This document shows positions 9,899 through 18,091 of a stretch of 52,505 nt of DNA, piece by piece (the first letter of the stretch is position 1; every line of letters starts with the position of its first letter). A program made the position numbers and the translations under genes. This DNA comes from Duganella aquatilis. GTDB taxonomy: Bacteria > Pseudomonadota > Gammaproteobacteria > Burkholderiales > Burkholderiaceae_D. Location: NCBI RefSeq assembly GCF_009674565.1, contig NZ_WKJL01000033.1:1-52505 (forward strand). Reading direction: 5' to 3'. Under the pieces are notes generated by a model that was not told the DNA's origin, searched no databases, and was given only the letters and a program-made list of their open reading frames with translations.

Positions 9899-10795
9899 AT
9901 GAAATTCAAATTTTGGGGGGTCCGTGGATCCATCCCCTCGCCCGGGCCGCGCACTGCGCGCTACGGCGGCAACACCACCTGCATCGAAGTCCGTACCGAC
10001 AACGACACCCTGATCATCATCGACGGCGGCACCGGCCTGTTCTCGCTGGCGCAGTCGCTGATCCAGCACAAAACCCGCCCTATCCACGCCAATATTTTCA
10101 TCACCCACAGTCACTGGGACCATATCCACGGCCTGCCCTTCTTCACGCCGCTGTTCATCCGCGACAGCCGCGTGCGGCTGCACGGCGTGACCGATCCGGT
10201 GACCGGCAACGGCATCGAGCACGTGATGGGCGTGCAGCTGCAAAACAGCTACTTCCCGGTCAGCGAGACGCAGATGGACGCGACCATCGAATACCGTACC
10301 TTGGAAGTGGATGTGCCGATCGAGGTGGGCGACGCCACCGTCAGCAATGTGGTGATGAACCACCCGGTTACCGACCTCGGCTACCGCGTCGAATGCAACG
10401 GCCGCTCGCTGTTCTTCACCGGCGACCATGAGCCGCACTACAACATCCATCCGGCGGATCATCCGGAACATGCGGCCTATGCGGCATGGATGGCCGAGCG
10501 CGACGCCGCCATCGACGCCACCGTGCGCGGCGTCGATGCGCTGATCGTCGATTGCTCCTACACGCGCGAGGAATACCCCGCCAAGCAGGGCTGGGGTCAT
10601 GGCACTTTCGATTCCGCCTTCGCGCTGGCGCTGCGCACCGGCGCCAAGGCGCTGTACTGCACCCACCACGAGCCGACCCGCAGCGACGACGAGCTGGAAG
10701 CCGTGTTCGCCGAAGTCATGGCACGCCACGCGCCGCTGCTGGGCGGGCTGCAGGTGTTCCTGGCTTACGAGGGCATGGAGATCGAGTTAGCTTAA
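9899..10795 (+). CDS. Metallo-beta-lactamase-fold hydrolase (PhnP/COG1235-like)
   Basis: A 298-residue soluble MBL-fold enzyme. The metal motif ITHSHWDHIHG (HxHxDH) is intact, and later histidines and an aspartate (FFTGDHEPH, TYCTHHEP-like region) complete a binuclear site. The N-terminus WGVRGSIPSPGP and YGGNTTC is characteristic of a COG1235-like group whose members include cyclic-phosphate phosphodiesterases. ATG 9899 follows AGGGA at good spacing; an upstream extension has no homology. It is transcribed away from the HD-GYP/cyclase operon and its 3' end overlaps the next, convergent gene by 9 bp. A role in cyclic nucleotide turnover is inferred only from neighbours and family. Confidence 0.85.
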   Translation: MKFKFWGVRGSIPSPGPRTARYGGNTTCIEVRTDNDTLIIIDGGTGLFSLAQSLIQHKTRPIHANIFITHSHWDHIHGLPFFTPLFIRDSRVRLHGVTDPVTGNGIEHVMGVQLQNSYFPVSETQMDATIEYRTLEVDVPIEVGDATVSNVVMNHPVTDLGYRVECNGRSLFFTGDHEPHYNIHPADHPEHAAYAAWMAERDAAIDATVRGVDALIVDCSYTREEYPAKQGWGHGTFDSAFALALRTGAKALYCTHHEPTRSDDELEAVFAEVMARHAPLLGGLQVFLAYEGMEIELA

Positions 10796-11335
10796 GCGCG
10801 GCGCCAGGAATGGCGCGGCGAAAGTCCGTTTCGGGATGACGGACGCCAGCAGGGTGCGGGCGGTTTGCATCAGCGTGCCGCGCGGCTTGCTGCGGCGGTC
10901 GGCCAGTGCGCGCAGACGCGCCAGGCCGGCCTTGACGTTGAACGAGCGGCCGGCCAGCATGGCGTTGACCAGCTGGGTCGCCATGGCCAGCGTCGGCGCG
11001 GCGGCGCTTTGCGCGTTATACGGCAGCACCATGCGATAGCGTCCCGGCATGCCCGGCACCACGCCGACAAAGCCCAGCGTCACTTCATTCAGCGCCAGGC
11101 GGCGCAATTCCAGCGCGGTCTGCTGCACCAGTTCCACCACGGCCGGGATTTGGTCGGCTCGCTTGCCGACCAGGCCGTGCAGGCGGCGCAGGCCCGGCAG
11201 AGCGGCGTACAGGCGTTGTTGCAATTGTTCAGTTGCCGCTTCGGTCACCGGTTCGAGTTCCAGGATGCCGAGCAGGCATGGTTGGGTGGAGTAGCGGTTG
11301 CCGCTGTCCAGATAGCGTTGATCGATGATTTTCAT
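10787..11335 (-). CDS. Stand-alone protein resembling the cyanophycin synthetase N-terminal domain
   Basis: A 182-residue protein starting at ATG 11335 (MKIIDQRYLDSGNRYS). Several features recall the N-terminal domain of cyanophycin synthetase CphA: the opening, a hydrophobic LLGILELE strand, LPGLRRLHG, a helix ELVQQTALELRRLA, and the following GRYRMVLPYN strand with LVNAML. The ATP-grasp and Mur-ligase domains of CphA are absent; after residue ~140 the chain is only a basic tail. It has no signal peptide or membrane segment. It overlaps the convergent MBL gene by 9 bp at the stop codons and has a separate 70-bp gap upstream. The homology is judged by eye, so the call is tentative; otherwise it is a conserved hypothetical protein. 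Confidence 0.5.
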   Translation of the reverse strand: MKIIDQRYLDSGNRYSTQPCLLGILELEPVTEAATEQLQQRLYAALPGLRRLHGLVGKRADQIPAVVELVQQTALELRRLALNEVTLGFVGVVPGMPGRYRMVLPYNAQSAAAPTLAMATQLVNAMLAGRSFNVKAGLARLRALADRRSKPRGTLMQTARTLLASVIPKRTFAAPFLAPRLS

Positions 11336-11405
11336 AGGCAGTATTGTGACGCCTGCCGGCCGCGTCCGGAACCAGCGCCGGGCGCGGCTCCTTGTAAGAC
11401 GATAC

Positions 11406-12314
11406 TTACATGAGTTTCGCCGCGAACACAGCGTCCAGGCTGGCAAGGAAAGTTTCCACAGCACTAGTGTAAGTCCCGGCCTGCCCCAGCGTCGCATTGA
11501 TTTCACGGTGGCTGAGGTTTTGCGGCAGCACCTGCACCCGCATGCCCAGCGCGTTGGCGCGCGCCGCATAGCCTTCGGCCTGCGAACAGGAATCCTGGCG
11601 GCGCGACGAGCACACGGCCAGCAGCGGCATGCCGCCCGCTGTCAGCTGCGCCAGCGGCGACACCGTGCGCCAGTAGGCCGCGTCGCCGCCGAAAACGGCG
11701 TCGTAAAACGGAAAATGCCGCTGCGCCATCAGCGCCGGCACATCCATCGCCGCGCTGTCCAGCGCCACCGTGCCCAGCCAGGGCGTGACGCCGGCCGGCA
11801 CCGGCGCCGACGCCAGCAAGGCCACCAGGTGCGCGCCGGCCGAGTGTCCCATCAGCACGAACTTGCCGCGATCGCCGCCCCAGCCGGCGGCCTTGCCCTG
11901 CACCGCCGCCAGCGCGCCGGCAACATCGGCCGCCTGCGCCGCCACGCTGGCGCCGGGCAGCAAGCGGTAATTGACCGACACCACGATGATGCCGCGCGCG
12001 GTCCAGCGCCGCACCTTGTTCTGCACCACCGCCGCGCTGGCCTTGTCGCCCGTGCGCCAGGCGCCGCCGTGCACCATGAAGATCACCGGCGCCCGCTCGG
12101 CGTTGGCCGGCAGGTAGACGTCATAGCGCTGCTGGCGATGCGCGCCGTAGGGCTGGTCGGCCAGCAGCCTGACGCCGTCCGGCAGCGCGAACGGCGCGGC
12201 GCCCTCCTCCTCCATCTCGCTGCGCATGGCGGCGAGGCGGTCGCGCAGCGGACCGGCCGCCGGCAGATTCGACGTCAGCATCAATGCCAAGGTCAGGGCG
12301 ATATAGCGCTTCAT
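11406..12314 (-). CDS. Exported alpha/beta hydrolase (HSL/BD-FAE-like esterase)
   Basis: A 302-residue protein with an N-terminal signal peptide (~1-20, ending PAAG). The alpha/beta-hydrolase core shows the oxyanion motif MVHGGAW and the nucleophile elbow GHSAG, as in carboxylesterases related to hormone-sensitive lipase and arylformamidase/feruloyl esterase-like families. A histidine in the NLSHREIN segment near the C-terminus is a candidate for the catalytic His. The gene overlaps the upstream acetyltransferase by 4 bp (ATGA), so it is the last gene of a metallophosphoesterase-GNAT-hydrolase operon. Substrate unknown. Confidence 0.85.
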   Translation of the reverse strand: MKRYIALTLALMLTSNLPAAGPLRDRLAAMRSEMEEEGAAPFALPDGVRLLADQPYGAHRQQRYDVYLPANAERAPVIFMVHGGAWRTGDKASAAVVQNKVRRWTARGIIVVSVNYRLLPGASVAAQAADVAGALAAVQGKAAGWGGDRGKFVLMGHSAGAHLVALLASAPVPAGVTPWLGTVALDSAAMDVPALMAQRHFPFYDAVFGGDAAYWRTVSPLAQLTAGGMPLLAVCSSRRQDSCSQAEGYAARANALGMRVQVLPQNLSHREINATLGQAGTYTSAVETFLASLDAVFAAKLM

Positions 12315-12769
12315 GACAGCTGCTTTTCAAAACAGACGGCCAGCGGGTTGCCGATGTACTTGCCGTAGTTGGCGATCCGCGCGTAGCCGCGCGCCTCGTA
12401 AAAGGCCACCGCGCGGCGGTTGACCAGCCGCGTCTCCAGCCAGATGGCCTGGTAGCCCAGCGCCTGCGCCTCGTCCTCCAGGTAGCGCAGCACGGCGCTG
12501 CCGACACCCTGGGTGCCGTGGCGCGCATACATGCGCTTGATTTCCGCCACGCCCGGCTCCAGCGGCCGGAACGCGCCGCAGCCAAGCGCCGCGCCGTCGC
12601 CGCCGCGCGCCACGACAAAGCAGGCCAGCGGGCCGCGCACGTCATCGACGTCGAACGAGGCCCGGCCGCTGTCGCCGGTGATCGCTTCGAGCGCGGTCGA
12701 CAGCTCCGCCATCAGCAGGGCCGACTCGGGCGCAGCAGGATCTTCTTCAATCAAATGGATGGGATGCAT
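12311..12769 (-). CDS. GNAT-family N-acetyltransferase
   Basis: A 152-residue single-domain GNAT protein. The acetyl-CoA pyrophosphate loop is in the segment IKRMYARHGTQGVGSAVL (R/Q-x-x-G-x-G). The C-terminal motif VNRRAVAFYEARGY is typical of small-molecule or amino-acid acetyltransferases. ATG 12769 is used. Its stop overlaps the next gene by ATGA, and it begins 8 bp after the metallophosphoesterase gene, so all three are probably one transcript. The acceptor substrate cannot be told from sequence. Confidence 0.88.
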   Translation of the reverse strand: MHPIHLIEEDPAAPESALLMAELSTALEAITGDSGRASFDVDDVRGPLACFVVARGGDGAALGCGAFRPLEPGVAEIKRMYARHGTQGVGSAVLRYLEDEAQALGYQAIWLETRLVNRRAVAFYEARGYARIANYGKYIGNPLAVCFEKQLS

Positions 12770-12777
12770 GGTGCAGA

Positions 12778-13629
12778 TTATTGCACAGTGCAGATGACCA
12801 GCTCCGGATCGGCGTTGATGCGTACCGGAATGCCGCCGCAACCGTCGCCACGGCTGACCACCAGATCGCCATTGTCGCTTACCGGGAAGCGGCCGTAGTA
12901 GAACGGCCGCGACAGCGGGCCCTGCGGCATCACCAGCGGCGTGCCGTTCGGCAAGGCGATCTGGCCGCCGTGGGTGTGGCCGGCAAAGCCGATGTCGTAG
13001 CGCTGGCCATCTAGCATCAGCAGGCCGTCCGGCGCGTGCATCAGCAGCACGCGGGTGGCGGCGGCGCCGGCGAAGGTGGACTTGGCGTCGGGCGCGCCGG
13101 TCCACGGATCGTCCATGCCGCAGATGGAAACGCTGTCGAACGGCGCCGGCAGCGTCACGGCGCGGTTGATCAGCGTGCGCACGCCGGCCGAGGCGAACAT
13201 GCGGATCAGCAGCCCATCGTCGGTGGACAGGTCGTGGTTGCCGAGCACCGCGAACTTGCCCAGCGGCGGCCGGCAGGCCGCCAGACCGGGACACAGCACC
13301 GCCGCGTTGCGCGCGTGGCCGGTGACGTAGTCGCCGCCCAGCAGCAGCACGTCCGGCTGCTCTTCCTTGATGCGGGCGAACAGGTCGTCGAAGATGGCCG
13401 GATGGGTGGGTCGGCCGGCGTGGAAATCGGAAGCAAAAGCGATCTTCAGCGGCTGCGGCAGGCGCTGCTCGTCAGGCAGCGTCAGCGCGTAGCGCGTCAC
13501 GCCCATGCGGCCGTGCAACCCGCAGTGGTAGCTCAAGGCGCTCACCAGCCCGCCCAGCATGGCCCAGTCCAGCAGGACCTCCATACCGTGTTGGATTCGG
13601 GAGTAACGCTTGTTGCGGGGAGGATTCAT
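12778..13629 (-). CDS. Membrane-anchored calcineurin-like metallophosphoesterase (YkuE/YaeI-like)
   Basis: A 283-residue protein. A hydrophobic stretch around residues 18-40 probably anchors it in the inner membrane. The phosphoesterase motifs follow in order: SDFHAG (D-x-H), GGDYV (GD), GNHD, and GHTHGGQ near residue 220. All metal ligands seem present. The YkuE/YaeI-type subfamily acts on UDP-2,3-diacylglucosamine-like or other phosphoesters, but the substrate here is not evident. It is the first gene of the small operon with the acetyltransferase and esterase. The start is ATG 13629 (MNPPRNKRYSR). Confidence 0.88.
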   Translation of the reverse strand: MNPPRNKRYSRIQHGMEVLLDWAMLGGLVSALSYHCGLHGRMGVTRYALTLPDEQRLPQPLKIAFASDFHAGRPTHPAIFDDLFARIKEEQPDVLLLGGDYVTGHARNAAVLCPGLAACRPPLGKFAVLGNHDLSTDDGLLIRMFASAGVRTLINRAVTLPAPFDSVSICGMDDPWTGAPDAKSTFAGAAATRVLLMHAPDGLLMLDGQRYDIGFAGHTHGGQIALPNGTPLVMPQGPLSRPFYYGRFPVSDNGDLVVSRGDGCGGIPVRINADPELVICTVQ

Positions 13630-13698
13630 GGGACTCGGGAACGACTGAAGAGCCGCGATGATAGCCTATCCCGGCGGCAGCCGGTGAATCCCCGTGCT

Positions 13699-14058
13699 TC
13701 AGAAGACCATGAAGCGGCCGCCCGGCGCCATGCCGGCCGCCAGCAGCGACGCGGCGCCGCGCACGGTGACGCCATCGGCCAGGTCGCCTTCCGTCATGTC
13801 GTGCGCCGCCAGCGCCTGCGGACAGGCAAACCACGCCACGCCCAGTTCCAGCGACTGCGCCAGCGCGGCATGCCAGGTGGAATTATCGGCTTCGGCGCCG
13901 CGCCGCAGCAGCGCCACCGCGGCGCCGACCGCATGCACTTCCACCGCCATGTCCATGGCGGCGGTCGTGCTGGCGTAGCGCAGCGCCGACAGCACCTCCT
14001 GCGCCGTCGCCGCGCGTTCCAGTACCACCACCAGCTTGCCCGCGATGTCAGACGCCAT
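13699..14058 (-). CDS. DsrE-family protein, last gene of the sulfur/ABC cluster
   Basis: A 119-residue DsrE/DsrF-like protein (MASDIAGKLVVVLERA). It has the Rossmann-like pattern of the family: an N-terminal hydrophobic strand, a helix, AVEVHAVGAAV, and a single conserved cysteine in GVAWFACPQALAAH at the position where DsrE/TusD-type sulfur carriers hold their active cysteine. ATG 14058 lies 11 bp inside the end of the TusA-methionine-synthase fusion gene, implying translational coupling. DsrE proteins relay persulfide sulfur to or from TusA, which fits the two TusA-like domains in this cluster. Specific partners are inferred. Confidence 0.75.
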   Translation of the reverse strand: MASDIAGKLVVVLERAATAQEVLSALRYASTTAAMDMAVEVHAVGAAVALLRRGAEADNSTWHAALAQSLELGVAWFACPQALAAHDMTEGDLADGVTVRGAASLLAAGMAPGGRFMVF

Positions 14059-15574
14059 GGCGTTCCCGCAGGATGCGCGCGGCCTGCGCCAGCACCGCCA
14101 GCTTGGCTTCCGCCGTGGCGCTGGAATTGAGCGGATTGTCGGCGAAGGTGGCAAAGCCGCAATCCGGCGTCAGCAGCACGCGCTGCGCGCCGAACAGCTG
14201 GATCGCGTGTTCGGCGTGCGCCACCACGTGGTCCACGGTTTCCACGTGCGCGTGCTTCTGGTTGCAGGCGCCGACGCCAATGCGGATGTCGTCCGGCAGC
14301 GAGCGCAGAATTTCCATCTCGCCGGCGCGCGGCGTGGCCAGTTCCAGGAACAGCGTGCCGACCCGCATCTGGCCCAGCGTGTCGACCAGCGGCTGGTAGT
14401 TGCCCGACAGCGCCTTGCTTTCATCGGCGGTCCAGTTGCCGCGGCACATATGCAGGGCAATGCGCTCGCGCGGGAAGCCCTGCGTGACGGCGTTGACCAG
14501 GTCGCGCGCGAACGCCAGTTCGGTCGGCGTGTCGCCCTTGGCGCCCAGCGCGCCGCACATGAAGCTGCGCTGGTTGGCCGGACCGCTGAACACCACTTCC
14601 GACAGCACCGGCTCGTCCAGCTGCACCAGCGCCGCGCCGGACGCCAGCAGGCAGGCGATTTCCTCGCGCAGTACGCGCACGATGTCGCGCGCCAGGTCTT
14701 CGCGGTTCTCGTAGGCGCGGTCGGAGATGCACTCCATCCACATGGTGCGCGTCAGCAGGTAAGGCCCCGGCAGCGCCACCTTGACCGGCGCCGTGGTCAG
14801 CGCCCGCGCGTAGTCGACTTCATGCACGGCGATGCCCCGGCTGCGGCCCAGCGGACCGAATACGGCGGGATGGCGCACGTCGCCGGCCGGCACGTCCAGC
14901 GCGCGCAGCTCGCGTTCGAATTCCTCGGGATCGTCCACCAGCGGCAGCAGGTCGGTCAGCGGAATCAGCTGGCAATTGTCCAGGCGCGAGGCGACGAAGC
15001 TGGAATAGCTGTCACGCCGCTGTTCGCCATCGCTGACCACATCGGCGCCGGCGCGCAGCTGGGCGTTGATGGCCAGGCTGACGGCATCGTCGGCGGTGGC
15101 GTGGAAGGCGGCGTCATCGAGCCGGCCCTCCATGTGCTCGTGCACCGCCTGCAGCATCCAGCGCGGACGCGGCCAGCTGCCGATGCCCATCACCGACAGG
15201 GGCCGGATCGACGGCGCGGTGGCCGGCGCCGGATACACCGTCAGCGGCTTGACCGCCACCAGCTCGATGCCGCCGCGCTGCTGCGGCGGCTGGGCCGGCG
15301 CGGCGCGGCGTTCGGCCAGTTGGCCCTTGCAGACCAGGAAGCTGCGCTGCCTGCCCTCCTTGATGAAGGACACCAGCTCGTTGCCGGTCATCCGGCACCA
15401 GGCCGGCAGGTCTTCGTCGACCGAGATTTCGGTGGAGCGGATTTCCAGCAGACCGCCCCGGTCGAGCGGATCGATGTGGCGGCGGATCAGCAGCAACAGG
15501 CCGTTGCCGCAGTCGAGATCGCCACCGTCGAAGCTGACGTCGGGCTGCTGCGGGTGGTTGAAGGATGCGGTCAT
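14048..15574 (-). CDS. Fusion of TusA-like domain and core methionine synthase (MetE C-terminal half)
   Basis: A 508-residue protein with two modules. Residues ~12-85 are TusA-like, with cysteines at 22 (LDCG) and 60 (DLPAWCRMTG). Residues ~120-505 match the catalytic half of cobalamin-independent methionine synthase. All four zinc ligands seem kept: His375 and Cys377 (LHMC), Glu411 (LFLELAT) and Cys472 (TPDCG); LDEP at 319-322 matches the homocysteine-binding segment. The ~370-residue N-terminal half of classical MetE is missing, as in folate-independent core-MetE proteins and epoxyalkane:CoM-transferase relatives. I chose ATG 15574, which follows GGAGAA, over a GTG at 15595 that overlaps the phnC stop. 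The enzyme probably activates a thiol on zinc; the alkyl or sulfur donor is unknown. Confidence 0.85.
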   Translation of the reverse strand: MTASFNHPQQPDVSFDGGDLDCGNGLLLLIRRHIDPLDRGGLLEIRSTEISVDEDLPAWCRMTGNELVSFIKEGRQRSFLVCKGQLAERRAAPAQPPQQRGGIELVAVKPLTVYPAPATAPSIRPLSVMGIGSWPRPRWMLQAVHEHMEGRLDDAAFHATADDAVSLAINAQLRAGADVVSDGEQRRDSYSSFVASRLDNCQLIPLTDLLPLVDDPEEFERELRALDVPAGDVRHPAVFGPLGRSRGIAVHEVDYARALTTAPVKVALPGPYLLTRTMWMECISDRAYENREDLARDIVRVLREEIACLLASGAALVQLDEPVLSEVVFSGPANQRSFMCGALGAKGDTPTELAFARDLVNAVTQGFPRERIALHMCRGNWTADESKALSGNYQPLVDTLGQMRVGTLFLELATPRAGEMEILRSLPDDIRIGVGACNQKHAHVETVDHVVAHAEHAIQLFGAQRVLLTPDCGFATFADNPLNSSATAEAKLAVLAQAARILRERHGV

Positions 15575-15591
15575 GGTGTTTCTCCGGTGAT

Positions 15592-16350
15592 TCACGCGGC
15601 GGGCGCCAGCGGCGCCGCGCCGTACAGTTGCTCCAGCGCGGCGTCGGCGCAGTCGGCGGCCGCCACGTCCAGCACGATGCGGCCCTGGCGCAGACCGACC
15701 ACGCGGTCGGCGTAGCGGCGCGCCAGTTCCGGCTGGTGCAGGCTGCAGATGACGGCGATGCCGCCCTCGCCTTCGTGGCAGATCGACGACAGCAAGGCCA
15801 TCACGCCGGCTCCGGTGTGCGGATCGAGGCTGGCCACCGGTTCGTCGGCGATGATCAGGTCAGGCTGCTGCGCCAGCGCGCGGGCGATCGCCACGCGCTG
15901 CTGCTGGCCGCCGGACAGCTCATCGGCGCGCTGGTCGGCATGCTCCAGCAGCCCGACCCGTTCCAGGCATTCCAGCGCCAGGCGGATGTCGTCCGGCCCG
16001 AAACGGCGCAGCCAGCCGCGCCAGGCCGGCACATGGCCGAGCCGTCCGGCCAGCACGTTGTCCAGCGCGCTCAGGCGGTTGACCAAGTTGAACTGCTGGA
16101 ACACCACGGCGATCTTGCGGCGCTGGCGGCCGCGCAACTGGGCGACGTCGCCGCCATGCAGCAGCGCGGCGCCGCCGTCGAGCGGCGCCAGGCCGGCCAG
16201 GCAGCGGAACAGCGTGCTCTTGCCGGCGCCGCTGGGGCCCAGCACTGCCAGCATCTGGCCGCGCGCGATCTGGAAGCTGGCGTCGTCCAGCGCCACCAGC
16301 GCGCCATAGGTCTTGCGCGCGGCGCGCACTGCGAACAGCGGCGCGCTCAT
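15592..16350 (-). CDS. phnC: ABC transporter ATPase, PhnC type
   Basis: A 252-residue ATP-binding protein. Walker A is GPSGAGKST, the signature is LSGGQQQRVAIARAL, Walker B is DLIIADEP, and a His loop lies in CSLHQPEL. Together with FQQFNLVNRLS at the Q-loop these are typical of PhnC-type ATPases. The start ATG 16350 overlaps the permease stop by ATGA; the stop is 17 bp before the TusA-MetE fusion start. It powers the importer formed with the PhnE- and PhnD-like proteins encoded just upstream. The phn symbol marks family, not proven substrate. Confidence 0.88.
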   Translation of the reverse strand: MSAPLFAVRAARKTYGALVALDDASFQIARGQMLAVLGPSGAGKSTLFRCLAGLAPLDGGAALLHGGDVAQLRGRQRRKIAVVFQQFNLVNRLSALDNVLAGRLGHVPAWRGWLRRFGPDDIRLALECLERVGLLEHADQRADELSGGQQQRVAIARALAQQPDLIIADEPVASLDPHTGAGVMALLSSICHEGEGGIAVICSLHQPELARRYADRVVGLRQGRIVLDVAAADCADAALEQLYGAAPLAPAA

Positions 16351-17186
16351 ACCAGGCGCTTCCGCAGCCAGCCGCTCAGTTGGTCGAGCAGCGTCACCAC
16401 CACCAGGATCAGCGCGATGATGGTGAACAGACGCGAGAAGTCCAGCAGGTCCATGCTGTTCTTCAGCTCCAGGCCGATGCCCCCGGCGCCGACCACGCCC
16501 AGCACGGTGGAGGCGCGCACGTTGAACTCCCACCAGAACAAGGTGGTCGACAGCAGCACCGGCAGCAGGTCCGGCAGCAAGGCGTAGACGATGGCCGTGC
16601 CGCGCCCGGCGCCGGTGGTGCGCACCGCTTCCAGCGGGCCGATGCCGGCGTTCTCGATATGGTCGGCAAACAGCTTGGCGGCGCTGCCCCAGGTGTGCAG
16701 CGCGATGCCCAGCACGCCGGCGAACGGCCCCAGGCCCACCGCCGCCACGAACAGCAGCGCGAAGACAAAGGAATCGATGCCGCGCAAGGCGTTCAGCAGC
16801 CAGCGCGCAGGATAGTAGAGTTTGGGGAACGGCGTGATGTTGCGGCTGGCCAGCACCGCCATCGGCAGCGCCAGCAGCGCGGCGGCCGTGGTGCCCAGCG
16901 CCGCCATCGCCATGGTCTCGCCCATGCGCTGCGCGAACAGCGGCAGCTCGGCCAGGTCGGGCGGCCAGGCCTGCGCCAGCCAGTGGCCCAGCTTGGGCAG
17001 GCCGTCGGCCAGTTTGACCAGGTCGACCTGCGCCAGTTGCCAGCACAGGCCGTACAACACGATCAGCACCACCACCAGCGCTGCCCGCCGCAGCCGGCGG
17101 GCCGGACTGGCGCGGCTGGCCAGCTGGCGCGCCAGCGCGGCCTGCACCGCTGTCACGCTGACACGCGCGCTTGGTGGCGTGCTCAC
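16347..17186 (-). CDS. phnE: ABC transporter permease, PhnE type
   Basis: A 279-residue inner-membrane permease with about six hydrophobic segments (first ~32-52). The permease EAA-like loop is in AGIGPLEAVRTTGAGRG, and LGVVGAGGIGLELKNSM is the usual PhnE/PtxC C-terminal signature. It starts at GTG 17186, two bases after the phnD stop and preceded by AAGAAGG, and ends overlapping phnC by 4 bp. Phosphonate, phosphite or another oxyanion is the usual cargo; the context here suggests a sulfur-related ligand instead. Confidence 0.87.
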   Translation of the reverse strand: MSTPPSARVSVTAVQAALARQLASRASPARRLRRAALVVVLIVLYGLCWQLAQVDLVKLADGLPKLGHWLAQAWPPDLAELPLFAQRMGETMAMAALGTTAAALLALPMAVLASRNITPFPKLYYPARWLLNALRGIDSFVFALLFVAAVGLGPFAGVLGIALHTWGSAAKLFADHIENAGIGPLEAVRTTGAGRGTAIVYALLPDLLPVLLSTTLFWWEFNVRASTVLGVVGAGGIGLELKNSMDLLDFSRLFTIIALILVVVTLLDQLSGWLRKRLV

Positions 17187-17188
17187 AC

Positions 17189-18076
17189 TTATGCCTTCTT
17201 GAGTTTGCCCAGCGTCAGCCCGGCTTTTTCAATCGACGCGTAGTCGGCATGGGTGGCGGCGACGAAACCGGTGTAATGGTTCGGCAGCAGCGTCTTGGCC
17301 TGTTCGACCGTGATCGAGGTCAGGATCTTCTGGATCTGCGCCACCAGCGCCGGCGAGGCGCCTTTCGGCACGGCGATGGCGTCGTTCGGCAGCGGCGCCG
17401 AGGTCCACAGGATCTTGTTGCTGTCCGGCTTGACCTTGCCCGATTCGATCATGGCGTTGCGGTTGCGGTCGAAGTCGGTGGCCATGTCGGCCTGGCCCGC
17501 CTGCACCGCCATTTCATTGGCGGCGTGGGTCGCGCCTTCGCTGTATTTCCAGTAGCTCTTCGGATCGATCTTCCACACTTCCTTGGCGTACCAGCTGGGA
17601 ATCAGCCAGCCCGAGGTGGAGCCGACGTCGGCGAACGAGATGGTCAGGCCCTTGGTGTCTTCAGGGAACTTGTTGACCTTCAGGTCCGGCTTGCCGATGA
17701 TGATGGCGTGGTACACCGGCTTCTCGTCGTACTTGACAGTGGCCAGCGCAGTGCAGCCGGTGCTGTTGTTGGCGATGATGTAGCCCCACGGGCCCATCCA
17801 CGCCAGGTCGAGCTGGCCCGACCCCATGGCGACGGCCATGCCGGCCCAGTCGGTGGTGGCGTGCAATTCGAAATCGGCGTTCAGTTCCTTGGCCAGGTGG
17901 GCGAAGAAGGCGTTGTAGGCTTTCTTGGTGTCCTCGGCGGTCGGCAGCAGCGGGCCGACGCCGAAGCGCAGCTTGCGCTTGGTCTGCGCCAGCACCGGGG
18001 CGGCGGCGCCCAGCGCCACGGCGCCGGCAGCGAGCGCGCCGGCCTGGATGAGTTGACGGCGTTTAGATGCGGTCAT
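17189..18076 (-). CDS. phnD: Periplasmic substrate-binding protein, PhnD type
   Basis: A 295-residue binding protein. The N-terminus KRRQLIQAGALAAGAVALG, ending PVLAQ, looks like a Tat signal peptide (twin Arg then a long hydrophobic stretch). The mature part has the PhnD pattern RFGVGPLLP, GQLDLAWMGPWGYI, and FADVGSTSGWLIP, whose Ser-Thr-Ser turn in characterised PhnD/PtxB proteins binds the oxyanion. ATG 18076 follows AAGGA. It lies between the DsrE gene (15 bp) and phnE (2 bp). The ligand is not known; the STSG loop suggests an anionic phosphorus or sulfur group. Confidence 0.88.
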   Translation of the reverse strand: MTASKRRQLIQAGALAAGAVALGAAAPVLAQTKRKLRFGVGPLLPTAEDTKKAYNAFFAHLAKELNADFELHATTDWAGMAVAMGSGQLDLAWMGPWGYIIANNSTGCTALATVKYDEKPVYHAIIIGKPDLKVNKFPEDTKGLTISFADVGSTSGWLIPSWYAKEVWKIDPKSYWKYSEGATHAANEMAVQAGQADMATDFDRNRNAMIESGKVKPDSNKILWTSAPLPNDAIAVPKGASPALVAQIQKILTSITVEQAKTLLPNHYTGFVAATHADYASIEKAGLTLGKLKKA

Positions 18077-18091
18077 GGGTATCCTTGTTGG

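Noticed and set aside
15575..15595. GTG start at 15595 for the TusA-MetE fusion
   Set aside because: It overlaps the phnC stop and lacks a ribosome site, while ATG 15574 has GGAGAA at good spacing.
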